Below are positions 41,095-48,190 of a stretch of DNA of 48,219 nt, piece by piece; the stretch's first letter is position 1, and each line of letters opens with the position of its first letter. Made by a program: the position numbers and the translations under genes. Source of the stretch: an uncultured Microbulbifer sp. (GTDB lineage: Bacteria; Pseudomonadota; Gammaproteobacteria; Pseudomonadales; Cellvibrionaceae); assembly GCF_947489355.1 (NCBI RefSeq), contig NZ_CANLDD010000033.1:1-48219 (forward strand). Direction: 5' to 3'. Under the pieces are notes generated by a model, which saw only the letters and a list, made by a program, of their open reading frames with translations, ran no database searches and was not told the DNA's origin.

Positions 41095-41271
41095 ATGAAA
41101 AATCAGATCGCGCAGGTCTGCAAATGTAAAAGCCTTGTCCAAACTGCTAAAGAATTGAATGCAATGCCTGGTGTGCGGGTTAATGTGACCAGCCGTCAAG
41201 AAATATTGCAGAAGCTGAAGCAAGGGGAGCGAGTGTCGCCGACAACCCGGCGCCTGCTTATGCTCAGCTAA
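41095..41271 (+). CDS. Hypothetical protein, 58 aa
   Basis: MKNQIAQVCKCKSLVQTAKE..., basic with two cysteines near the start and a C-terminus rich in R. Ribosome site weak (GGTTATGG). ATGs at 41089 and 41095 are both possible. Could be a small DNA-binding protein; not recognised. Confidence 0.45.
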   Translation: MKNQIAQVCKCKSLVQTAKELNAMPGVRVNVTSRQEILQKLKQGERVSPTTRRLLMLS

Positions 41272-41322
41272 CCGAATATCGAAGCTGCGCTTCGGTATAC
41301 CGGTGGCCTGATGGCCGTAAAT

Positions 41323-41351
41323 GTTATCAATCAGCACCGCTGGTTGATAAC
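41323..41351 (+). repeat. Hairpin upstream of leader copy f
   Basis: Arms GTTATCAATCAGC/GCTGGTTGATAAC (12 of 13 pairs) with an ACC loop. A smaller CGAAG/CTTCG hairpin precedes it (about 41280-41294), so the whole 120-bp segment before the 41391 gene is structured. Confidence 0.65.
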
Positions 41352-41354
41352 AAC

Positions 41355-41390
41355 CGGTGGGTGCGCCTCTACCTAAAACTGGGGCTATTT
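41355..41390 (+). promoter_or_regulatory. Leader family 2, copy f
   Basis: GGTGCGCCTCTACC then AAACTGGGGCTATTT directly before the ATG at 41391. Confidence 0.62.
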
Positions 41391-41864
41391 ATGATTTGTA
41401 TTAACGATAATGGTGAAGTATGGCTGTCTTACCATCTGGATATGGTCGAAGATGGGGATGTCGAAAATCTCCGATTCGCCATAGGGGAGTTCGCTCACCT
41501 GGTAGAAAGGAACAAGCAAGTTCCTTTCTACCAATGGGTGAAACTGATTCAGAACCATGTCGATATCAATGCTCGAACATCTGATATCCAGCATAGGGAT
41601 GAAATCTGTGAAACTCTGGACCGCTGTGCCCAGGTTTACTCCTTCGATTTCCGCCTAGATGTCAATAAGGGAGAGGAATCAGTCCAGTACGAAGTACCCA
41701 ATGTTTGTGCGGAAAATGTATCTCAGGCACTTGAAAAGGTGAGCGGGATAGATGATTTTTATCCCTACTTGAACGAGATGAAAGTCACCTCCACCCCTAT
41801 GGACAAGGAGTTTAGCAGAACAATACGCTGCTCAATTTCGTCTAAGGAGGTGAGTGGTGTTTGA
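41391..41864 (+). CDS. Hypothetical protein, 157 aa
   Basis: The start at 41391 (MICINDNGEVWLSYHLDMVE) follows GGGG and the leader. The longer frame from 41361 runs into the leader. A soluble acidic alpha/beta protein, not recognised. It overlaps the next gene by eight bases. Confidence 0.58.
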   Translation: MICINDNGEVWLSYHLDMVEDGDVENLRFAIGEFAHLVERNKQVPFYQWVKLIQNHVDINARTSDIQHRDEICETLDRCAQVYSFDFRLDVNKGEESVQYEVPNVCAENVSQALEKVSGIDDFYPYLNEMKVTSTPMDKEFSRTIRCSISSKEVSGV

Positions 41865-42048
41865 GGTAAGAGTCTACGACTACGGTGCATGGGAGACTGA
41901 GCCTTGCCAAGCGTTCACCAAAGCGGTGGATCTCGCACACAGCCTTACCGGTTCAGATGCCGGTATCGAGCGCGTGTGTGAGGTGTACCATGGCACTGAG
42001 CTGGTCTATGCCACTCTGTGCGAACCTGTTCAGGGCGCCGCTCTTTGA
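41857..42048 (+). CDS. Hypothetical protein, 63 aa
   Basis: GTG start six bases after AGGAGG inside the end of the previous gene; translation is coupled. The protein (FEVRVYDYGAWETEPCQAFT...) is beta-alpha-beta-like. Family unknown. Confidence 0.55.
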   Translation: MFEVRVYDYGAWETEPCQAFTKAVDLAHSLTGSDAGIERVCEVYHGTELVYATLCEPVQGAAL

Positions 42049-42070
42049 GTTGGCCTGCACTGAATCCTCC

Positions 42071-42095
42071 AGGCGGCCCTAGGGCCGCCTTTCTT
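42071..42095. terminator. Bidirectional terminator
   Basis: Perfect 20-bp palindrome AGGCGGCCCTAGGGCCGCCT followed by TTCTT, between convergent genes ending at 42048 and 42094. Confidence 0.75.
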
Positions 42096-42300
42096 ACTTC
42101 TTGGGCATACACAGGGTGATATAGGCTTGCTCTGGCATCGCTCGAATTGACTCATAGCGTGCGACTACCTGTTTTTTCCACTCTTCTGCAGCTGCTTCGC
42201 AGGCTTTCTTACTCTCGAAGGTTTCCATTGAAACACTAGCGCCGCCACTGCCACTTGTGGGGTTTAAAGCCAGTGTCAGTATCAATACGAACTGTTCCAT
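42094..42300 (-). CDS. Small exported-type protein, 68 aa
   Basis: Starts at the second ATG (42300), nine bases after GGAG that overlaps the first ATG. Short hydrophobic N-terminus (MEQFVLILTLALNPTSG) that could be a weak signal peptide, then a soluble part with two cysteines. Family unknown. Confidence 0.5.
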   Translation of the reverse strand: MEQFVLILTLALNPTSGSGGASVSMETFESKKACEAAAEEWKKQVVARYESIRAMPEQAYITLCMPKK

Positions 42301-42364
42301 ATTTCTTTTCTCCATTTGGCGCGCAGGGCTACTGGTTTTGTTGCGTATTCGGGTTTTATTTTAG

Positions 42365-42385
42365 ATCAAAATAGTATATTTTGAT
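42365..42385. promoter_or_regulatory. 21-bp operator, perfect copy
   Basis: ATCAAAATA-GTA-TATTTTGAT, perfect 9-bp arms. It lies between the 42300 gene (minus) and ardC (plus), so it could control both. Related sites are at 20356, 40598 and 45240. Confidence 0.75.
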
Positions 42386-42410
42386 TTTGTTGATTGGAGA
42401 AATTTTCGCT

Positions 42411-42443
42411 ATGAGACAACGATCTCGATTGTACCGTCAATAG
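42411..42443 (+). CDS. 10-aa leader peptide in front of ardC
   Basis: MRQRSRLYRQ then TAG, with GGAG 11 bases upstream. Four arginines in ten residues. A short arginine-rich frame right before leader copy g could act in attenuation, but this is speculative. Confidence 0.35.
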   Translation: MRQRSRLYRQ

Positions 42444-42467
42444 TTTGCCGGTCAACCGGGACCAGCA

Positions 42468-42504
42468 GGTGCGCCTCGGCCATACAGGGGTAATGGAAAT
42501 AGCC
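42468..42504 (+). promoter_or_regulatory. Leader family 2, copy g
   Basis: GGTGCGCCTCGGCC then ACAGGGGTAATGG before ardC. The most diverged copy; closest to copy f. Confidence 0.52.
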
Positions 42505-43449
42505 ATGTCCGATAAAGTCTATGGAATCCTGACTCAGCGTGTTATCGAAATGCTCGGAGAGCCCGAGCAGGCCAATGGGTTTCCCCCCTGGCAAAAGGAG
42601 TGGTCTGGTGTTACCAGCCCAATGAATCACCTCAGCGGGAAGATGTACCAGGGGGTGAATGCCTTGATGCTGATTTTGGCCAGTCTGTCGAAGGGATTTG
42701 CCAGCAACCGCTGGATGACCCTGAAGCAGGCCAATGCCAAGGGCGGTAAGGTGAAGAAGAATACGAAGGGATTCCCCGTGATCTTCTTCAAGGTGCAGAA
42801 TTTGGAACGTATCAATGAAGATACGGGGGAGATTCTGGAGAAGCGCCAATACTCGGTCGTGCGCTATTCGTTGGTCTTCAATCTGGACCAGATCGAGGGT
42901 GTTGCAACTCCCCCGATCATCGAAAGCGAGGGTGGAGATGAACCCCTGACGTTATCCCGTGAAGCCCTGTTAGCTTACATGCGGGCTGAAGGTATCGGGC
43001 TGGTCCAGGGTGGTGGCAAAGCCGCCTATAGCCCGGTGAGGGACCGAATCCAGATGCCAGAGGGGTTTACCTCCGAAGCTGCCTACACCGCAGCCTTAGC
43101 TCACGAATGTATGCACTCCACAGGTCATGCCAAGCGGTTAAACCGCTTCGGCGCCGAGGGTTCTAACCAGCAGTTTGCGAAGGAACACCGGTATCCCTTC
43201 GAAGAGTTAGTGGCCGAACTCGGGGCGCTGTTTTTTATGTCCCGTAACGATTTGACCTATTCCCTGGAGAACCATGTCAGCTACCTGAAGTTTTGGGTAG
43301 ATGCCATGCGGGTTGAGCCTCGGTTTCTGGTGAGAGCCGCATCCCGAGCGGAGAAGGCGCTGGCATACCTGTTCGAATCAGTAGGTAAGGCGGCGCTGGA
43401 AAACGCTCAGCAGAATCATCAGCTGAGTTTAAAGGAGGGTGCTGTTTAG
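42505..43449 (+). CDS. ardC: ArdC-type anti-restriction protein/metallopeptidase
   Basis: A 314-aa protein. Residues 1-130 match the ArdC N-terminal ssDNA-binding domain (PPWQKEW, MYQGVNALML, NRWMTLKQANAKGG). Residues 180-300 are a zincin-like peptidase with HECMH (200-204), a later H208, and EELVAEL. ArdC proteins coat incoming ssDNA and protect it from restriction. I start at 42505; ATG at 42493 is an alternative. The gene is behind leader copy g and a perfect 21-bp operator. Confidence 0.9.
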   Translation: MSDKVYGILTQRVIEMLGEPEQANGFPPWQKEWSGVTSPMNHLSGKMYQGVNALMLILASLSKGFASNRWMTLKQANAKGGKVKKNTKGFPVIFFKVQNLERINEDTGEILEKRQYSVVRYSLVFNLDQIEGVATPPIIESEGGDEPLTLSREALLAYMRAEGIGLVQGGGKAAYSPVRDRIQMPEGFTSEAAYTAALAHECMHSTGHAKRLNRFGAEGSNQQFAKEHRYPFEELVAELGALFFMSRNDLTYSLENHVSYLKFWVDAMRVEPRFLVRAASRAEKALAYLFESVGKAALENAQQNHQLSLKEGAV

Positions 43450-43464
43450 TACCGTCCACTTTGT

Positions 43465-43490
43465 AAAGCGGCCTTAGTGCCGCTTTATTT
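43465..43490 (+). terminator. Rho-independent terminator after ardC
   Basis: AAAGCGGC-CTTAGT-GCCGCTTT followed by ATTTT. Confidence 0.8.
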
Positions 43491-43510
43491 TGATGGGGAA
43501 CAGGAGATGT

Positions 43511-43756
43511 ATGAAAGCCATTATATCTGAGTTGTTTCAGAAGTCGATTCCCGAAATCAATGACTACGAGTGTGGGGTCGATATAACTGATGCGGAGATA
43601 CTTAAGATAGTTGAGCGGTATCGCTACTCGAATCAAGAAATGAAGGATATGGCTATCAATTATATCAAAGATTTTTTATTCCCTCAGGCAAGGATTACAC
43701 ACCTGGATGCTTTGGCCCGCTGCTTTGCTATTGGGCTTAATGCACTGAACTGTTGA
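43511..43756 (+). CDS. Hypothetical protein, 81 aa
   Basis: MKAIISELFQKSIPEINDYE..., AGGAG four bases before the ATG. Acidic, helical and soluble. Family unknown. Confidence 0.5.
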   Translation: MKAIISELFQKSIPEINDYECGVDITDAEILKIVERYRYSNQEMKDMAINYIKDFLFPQARITHLDALARCFAIGLNALNC

Positions 43757-43853
43757 TCTGTATTGCAGTACCCCTTTGTCGAAGTGTGGATTAGCGGTGT
43801 GATGGTGTGCAACCACACTTTTTATTCATTACTTCCAATTCGGAGTAAACAAG

Positions 43854-44396
43854 ATGCGGGATTTCTTTAAAATTTTTAAATCTGCGGAATCCAAGCAGAT
43901 TCGAGGGCCAGCTGAGCTTATTGATAATTATGACCCCGATTTGATTCACAAATTGAAAGCAGACCATAAGGAACTACTTCATGTATATGGACAAATCAAA
44001 AATCTGCTAGACGGTCATGGAAGTAAAAGTCCGCGTGAAAGAAATAGGAAGATTTCTGCTCTAATTCCGCGACTTAAAACCATATTCGTTGATCATATAA
44101 TGCTTGAAAATGGCCGTCTTTATGGCCAAATCAAACTGGCGTATTCCCAAGACGATGATGTCATCGAATCTGTTCATGCCTTTAAGTCCCAAATGTCAGC
44201 GATTCAGAAAAAAGTATACAGCCTGCTGAGTTCCTGGACTTTTGATTTTATTACTCTTTCTCCACATAAATTTCGAGAGCAGTTTCGTGCATTGGGCAAA
44301 TCCCTGGGGGAGAGAATCAATCGCGAAGAGGCGTCCCTGTATCCCTTCTATGAGGAGATCCCCAACCTCCACCGTGCCAATGCCCTGATTGGTTAG
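43854..44396 (+). CDS. Hemerythrin-like (HHE) protein
   Basis: A 180-aa four-helix protein. Metal-ligand candidates fit a hemerythrin/HHE fold: H38 and H43 in ADHKELLHVYGQ, H81 and E85 in VDHIMLENGRLY, and E in REEASLYPFYEEI. Such di-iron proteins bind O2 or handle NO and redox stress. It is 38 bp upstream of a truncated hemoglobin gene on the same strand, which points to a shared gas-handling role. Confidence 0.78.
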   Translation: MRDFFKIFKSAESKQIRGPAELIDNYDPDLIHKLKADHKELLHVYGQIKNLLDGHGSKSPRERNRKISALIPRLKTIFVDHIMLENGRLYGQIKLAYSQDDDVIESVHAFKSQMSAIQKKVYSLLSSWTFDFITLSPHKFREQFRALGKSLGERINREEASLYPFYEEIPNLHRANALIG

Positions 44397-44433
44397 GGCC
44401 TATGAATTTTTAACAAATGATAAGGAAGATGCC

Positions 44434-44826
44434 ATGTCCGAAACTAACACTATAGTAGACCAAGAGGAATCCTTGTTTGATCGAGTCGGGGGTGGACCGG
44501 TCGTCAATGCCATTGTAGATGGTCTCTACAAACGTATTCTCGCCGATGACCGAGTGAATGTCTTTTTCAAGAACACCGATATTCCCCACCTGAAGGGCAT
44601 GATGATTCAGTTCCTACACGCTTTGTCTGGAGGTCCTGTAGGCTACAAGGGCAAGCCCATGCGTGAAGCTCATGCGAAATCAAATATCCAAGACAAAGAC
44701 TTCGATATTGTCGCTGAGCACCTGTCAAATACGCTTCAGTCGCTAGATATCCAAAAGCAGGAATACGACGAGTTCATGATGGCCACAGCCGGGTTCAGAA
44801 ACCAGATCGTTATTCGAGAGTCTTGA
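44434..44826 (+). CDS. Group I truncated hemoglobin
   Basis: A 130-aa globin of the 2/2 fold: LFDRVGGGPVVNAIVDGLYK, VNVFFKNTDIPHLKGMMIQF, GGPVGYKGKPMREAH with proximal H80, and DIVAEHLSNTLQSLDI. It would bind O2 or NO as heme protein and can detoxify NO. Starts at ATG with AAGGAAG upstream. Paired with the hemerythrin-like gene and followed by a terminator. Confidence 0.92.
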   Translation: MSETNTIVDQEESLFDRVGGGPVVNAIVDGLYKRILADDRVNVFFKNTDIPHLKGMMIQFLHALSGGPVGYKGKPMREAHAKSNIQDKDFDIVAEHLSNTLQSLDIQKQEYDEFMMATAGFRNQIVIRES

Positions 44827-44842
44827 CCTGTGGTACCTGGAG

Positions 44843-44864
44843 GCGGCCTGTAGGCCGCTTTATT
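44843..44864 (+). terminator. Rho-independent terminator after the globin gene
   Basis: GCGGCC-TGTA-GGCCGC followed by TTTATT. Confidence 0.75.
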
Positions 44865-44897
44865 GAAGCAGTCTTTTGCTAGCGGGTTGTATCAATA

Positions 44898-45221
44898 ATG
44901 AGTGCATATCGCTTGAAAGTAATGAGCCCGAAGGGCCAAGTTGCCGAAGTGGCAGTCAGTAGTGTGACCGCAGTGTTGTGTCGTCTTAATGAGTTTTGGC
45001 GGGAATATAGCTATGACAGTCGCCTGATGTGCCGATTCGGTCGCGAGGGAACCCAAGGAATCCTCTGGCTGCCGTTCTGGACTGAAATGCTTAACCCTTT
45101 CCGGATGGGGCGGGCTGCCTTTAGACGTAAGATCGAGGGTATCTGGTGCGAGCTAGATGCAATGGCTGCACTACAGCCTATCTGCCTTAGTGAAAATATG
45201 AACAAATTGCCGGAATCATAA
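44898..45221 (+). CDS. Hypothetical protein, 107 aa
   Basis: A basic soluble protein (MSAYRLKVMSPKGQVAEV..., later RMGRAAFRRKIEGIW). No ribosome site is obvious. Family unknown. It lies before the par operon and ends 19 bp before the parA operator-like site. Confidence 0.5.
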   Translation: MSAYRLKVMSPKGQVAEVAVSSVTAVLCRLNEFWREYSYDSRLMCRFGREGTQGILWLPFWTEMLNPFRMGRAAFRRKIEGIWCELDAMAALQPICLSENMNKLPES

Positions 45222-45239
45222 ACAGCGCGCCATTTTTTT

Positions 45240-45304
45240 GAGAAAATAGTATAATTTGCTGAAAAAATGTTGCTTTTGTGAATCATTACATGGAATAATG
45301 ATTC
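45240..45304 (+). promoter_or_regulatory. parA upstream operators
   Basis: Two sites. A degenerate member of the 21-bp operator family (45240-45260) shares AAAATAGTATA and TTTG with the 42365 copy. A perfect inverted repeat GAATCATTA-N7-TAATGATTC (45280-45304) is likely the binding site for ParA or ParB autoregulation. Confidence 0.6.
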
Positions 45305-45337
45305 CGATCTACAAAGGCATCGGCTGAGGAAAAACCT

Positions 45338-46087
45338 ATGGAAAACAAGGTAATTTGCATCGCTAATGGCAAGGGAGGAGAGGGTAAAACTACCTGTGGC
45401 GTCAACCTTGCCACGACTCTGCGTCTCTTGGGTTTCGATGTCGTCTATTACGACGCGGACGAGCAGGGTAACGGCAGTGACTGGATCGACAGGGCCTTGA
45501 GTAGGGATGAGGACAGCCCCATCTGGCCTAACACCGCGGCCCCAGGCGGAGTCAAAATCAAAAATGAAATCCAAACCCTGCAGCGGGCTTACGATTTCGT
45601 GATCGTTGATACTCCTGGGACACTGATAGGTGAAAGCCTTTCGTTAATAAACCAGGCTATCGCTGTATCAGATTTGGTATTAATTCCTCTTAAGCCGACT
45701 TTGATGGATATAGCCACGACACAAAATTTTTGTCATGTGGTTCAGAACATTCAGAATCTTTTTGACGGAAAACCACCGGCATACCTCTGGATAAATCAAG
45801 TGCACAACCGCGCCGGCACGCGGACAGAACGTGCCTTGATCGCTGACGCAGAATCTGAAGATGCGATGATGGGCTACTCGGTATTAAAGTCCCGCAGCTT
45901 CTATTGTGAGGCTATGGCTAATATGTTTGGCAGTGGCGCCTGTGTTCATGACTGTGATGACATGGATTATGTGCGCCGCCATAAAGCTAAACAAACCAAG
46001 GACTTTTTTAATTTGGCCAAAGAACTCGCCGAAATACTTGGAGTGGAATTGGAGGCTACCGCGGCTGAATTGGTAGCGGAGGCTTGA
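45338..46087 (+). CDS. parA: ParA-type partition ATPase
   Basis: A 249-aa Walker-type ATPase with deviant Walker A NGKGGEGKTT (signature K12, catalytic K17), YDADEQGNGSDW, and FVIVDTPG. It has no N-terminal HTH, so it is the short ParA type (Ib-like in length), but the ParB behind it is of the large KorB/Spo0J class. It moves plasmid copies apart at division. GAGG lies eight bases before its ATG. Confidence 0.94.
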   Translation: MENKVICIANGKGGEGKTTCGVNLATTLRLLGFDVVYYDADEQGNGSDWIDRALSRDEDSPIWPNTAAPGGVKIKNEIQTLQRAYDFVIVDTPGTLIGESLSLINQAIAVSDLVLIPLKPTLMDIATTQNFCHVVQNIQNLFDGKPPAYLWINQVHNRAGTRTERALIADAESEDAMMGYSVLKSRSFYCEAMANMFGSGACVHDCDDMDYVRRHKAKQTKDFFNLAKELAEILGVELEATAAELVAEA

Positions 46088-46089
46088 TC

Positions 46090-47145
46090 ATGGCGAAATC
46101 AAGTCTTTTCGATAATCTCAAGGGGCATAAATCCAAAGCGGGTGAACGCTTGGTTGCGCGTGTTGAAAAAACTCTGAACGAGAGCAAGGCTGATTTACAG
46201 GCTGCCGAAGTGGCTAACCAGGGGGTGAAGTCCGGTCGCGATATCTATATTGACCCGGCTGTTGTTCGTCCCGACCCGAAGCAGCCGCGCCGCCATTTTA
46301 ACGAGGCCGCCCTGCAGGAACTCGCAGATACCATCGACTCCAATAGTCAGCTCCAGCCCGTTCTTGTGCTTCCAATTGACAATAACCCTAAGCATCAGTA
46401 CCAGCTGGTGGCCGGTGAGCGGCGTTGGCGCGCTATCTCGACCCTTTGCAGGAAGACCAAGAAGCTTTGGGCAGTACCTGTAGATCTGAAGAGTCGGAAG
46501 ATGATCTTGGAGGCCCAGATCATTGAAAACGACGCACGTGAAGATACTTTGGTGATGGAGAAGGCCATAGCCTACGCACAATTGGTAGAGCAATACAAGC
46601 AGGAGGGTGTTAAAGGACCAGCCGAGCGGGTGCGGGAGAAGCTGAAGATCAGTAAGGCCAATATGTCCAAGTATCGAGCCTTAGCGGACCAGTCGGAGGT
46701 ATTGTTGCCGCTGAATATCCAGTACCCTACGGAGGGCTTTGTCGGCCTCTATATGCTGGCAAGTCTGCTCAAAACTGATTCGGTGTCTGCAAAGAAACAC
46801 ATCAAGGATTTCAAGACGCAGAAGGGTAAAAAATCCCTTAGGGCTCTTCTAGAAAGCATCGAACAGGCTCCGGCTACTACGCCCAAATCTAAGGTGGTTA
46901 CTTCTGGAACCGAGAAAGACGATGGAAATGACGAGAGGGCATTAACTGACGGTAATTCCAAAGAGAAACCTGGAAAAGCCAAGGTGGAACCCAAACCCCG
47001 GCGCGTGGATGATATCGAGTTCAGTGTGAATGGGGACCAAGTACATTTGACTCTGTTTCTAAAATCTGGCAAGCAGCTATTTGTCACGGATATTGGCGTT
47101 ATGGAAAAGCTGGCAGAAGAATTGAATCAAGAGGCGATTGCATGA
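46090..47145 (+). CDS. parB: ParB-type partition protein
   Basis: A 351-aa ParB. Boxes: DPAVVRPDPKQPRRHF (56-70), AGERRWRA (108-115), ENDAREDTLVMEKAIAY and an HTH around VREKLKISKANMSKYRAL. The charged linker (about residues 255-305) and C-terminal domain end typical of dimerising ParB/KorB proteins. Follows parA by two bases and overlaps the next gene by four. Its centromere is not identifiable by eye near the operon. Confidence 0.93.
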   Translation: MAKSSLFDNLKGHKSKAGERLVARVEKTLNESKADLQAAEVANQGVKSGRDIYIDPAVVRPDPKQPRRHFNEAALQELADTIDSNSQLQPVLVLPIDNNPKHQYQLVAGERRWRAISTLCRKTKKLWAVPVDLKSRKMILEAQIIENDAREDTLVMEKAIAYAQLVEQYKQEGVKGPAERVREKLKISKANMSKYRALADQSEVLLPLNIQYPTEGFVGLYMLASLLKTDSVSAKKHIKDFKTQKGKKSLRALLESIEQAPATTPKSKVVTSGTEKDDGNDERALTDGNSKEKPGKAKVEPKPRRVDDIEFSVNGDQVHLTLFLKSGKQLFVTDIGVMEKLAEELNQEAIA

Positions 47146-47498
47146 CGGATATCAAGGAAGAAGCTGCGGAATGCACTTCAAAAATAAAAAAAATTAATTT
47201 TGGTAATCACTGGGCTGTACTTAAAAACCAACGGGTAATTGTATTCCCCATGTACGTTGCTAGCAATATGCCGGTGGATAAGTTCGCTGAATACCGCAAC
47301 AAGATCCATGAAGCCTTAAAAATGCTGGGCGGCAAGGTGATGACCGGAGAGTTGATTGAGGAGGAGAGCAACGGAATTCGCCAGCGTTTTTTTGTAAAGA
47401 AGCAGAACGGGAAGCAGCGTACAGCAGGTAAACCCCCTCAGAAATTCAAACTGTACAATCCGGGTTTTGATCAAGAGGAAAAGGAGGGGGACGCGTGA
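47142..47498 (+). CDS. Hypothetical protein, third gene of the par operon
   Basis: A 118-aa basic protein with a compact N-terminal domain (NHWAVLKNQRVIVFPMYVAS) and a basic C-terminus (FFVKKQNGKQRTAG). It overlaps parB (ATGA) and the following gene (GTGA), so it belongs to the par operon. A partition accessory role is inferred from position only. Confidence 0.6.
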   Translation: MTDIKEEAAECTSKIKKINFGNHWAVLKNQRVIVFPMYVASNMPVDKFAEYRNKIHEALKMLGGKVMTGELIEEESNGIRQRFFVKKQNGKQRTAGKPPQKFKLYNPGFDQEEKEGDA

Positions 47499-47824
47499 GC
47501 AATATTCTAATTACCAAATATCCGGCGAAAGCTTTGGCCCGAGACATCAATGATTTCCCTGTTGGGGAGGCCTTGGTCCGAGTCAATGATGATGGCAAAT
47601 ATGAGATTTTCATTATCTCTAAAGACAGGTCCCGCGCCTGGAAGATTTTCACTCACCGCTGGACGCCGAAAAGCTACGCCAGTATTGATCGCGCTATTCG
47701 ATTCCTAGAAGAGTCTGGCATTCCAGAGGAAAAAATTGCTGTTCACAATGGTAAATTTATCTGGTTGCACAAGAACAATCAAGAGATGGCAAATATGGAT
47801 AAATTGTTTTCCATGATTGCTTGA
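47495..47824 (+). CDS. Hypothetical protein, fourth gene of the par operon
   Basis: A 109-aa protein with GTG start overlapping the previous stop and AGGAGG upstream. Mixed alpha/beta, with aromatic-rich centre (RAWKIFTHRWTPKSYAS). Family unknown. Confidence 0.58.
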   Translation: MSNILITKYPAKALARDINDFPVGEALVRVNDDGKYEIFIISKDRSRAWKIFTHRWTPKSYASIDRAIRFLEESGIPEEKIAVHNGKFIWLHKNNQEMANMDKLFSMIA

Positions 47825-47881
47825 TTGATTCCGTAGAGAGCTAAATTTGACTGTGAATAACAAACAACCGGAGAAATCCCT

Positions 47882-48190
47882 ATGAGCAAAACTATACAAG
47901 ATCCGAATTTTGCACAGCAGGATGAAATGTCTGCCTCTGGTAATGAACAACGAAAACATCGCAGCTTCAGCAACCCGCTCTATCCCAGCGACTCATTGAC
48001 CAGCTGTAGGGCCTTTATTTCCGATGTCAAATCTCGCAAACAGGGAGAGGACACTCTTTACTTTGCCCGTCTCGGTTTGATCCAGGGCAGGGAGCTGAAT
48101 GGTGATGAGTACAAGTCCAAGGTAGGTAACAATGTGGATTTACTAGTCCAAAAGGGAGACCCCCCGGCTTTGCCGGGGAGGCACGCATAG
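47882..48190 (+). CDS. Hypothetical protein with apparently altered C-terminus
   Basis: A 102-aa protein. The N-terminal part has a polar tail, then SLTSCRAFISDVKSRKQGED and LYFARLGLIQGRE, faintly like the DUF3577/STY4534 ssDNA-binding-like family. The last 13 residues are encoded by a GC-rich hairpin (48162-48178) and look unlike the rest, so the gene may be 3' truncated by a rearrangement. Its ribosome-site context ACCGGAGAAATCC repeats that of leader family 1. Confidence 0.5.
   Translation: MSKTIQDPNFAQQDEMSASGNEQRKHRSFSNPLYPSDSLTSCRAFISDVKSRKQGEDTLYFARLGLIQGRELNGDEYKSKVGNNVDLLVQKGDPPALPGRHA
48162..48178. repeat. GC-rich hairpin near window end
   Basis: CCCCGGC-TTT-GCCGGGG inside the 3' end of the last gene; possible terminator or junction of an inserted segment. 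Confidence 0.6.
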
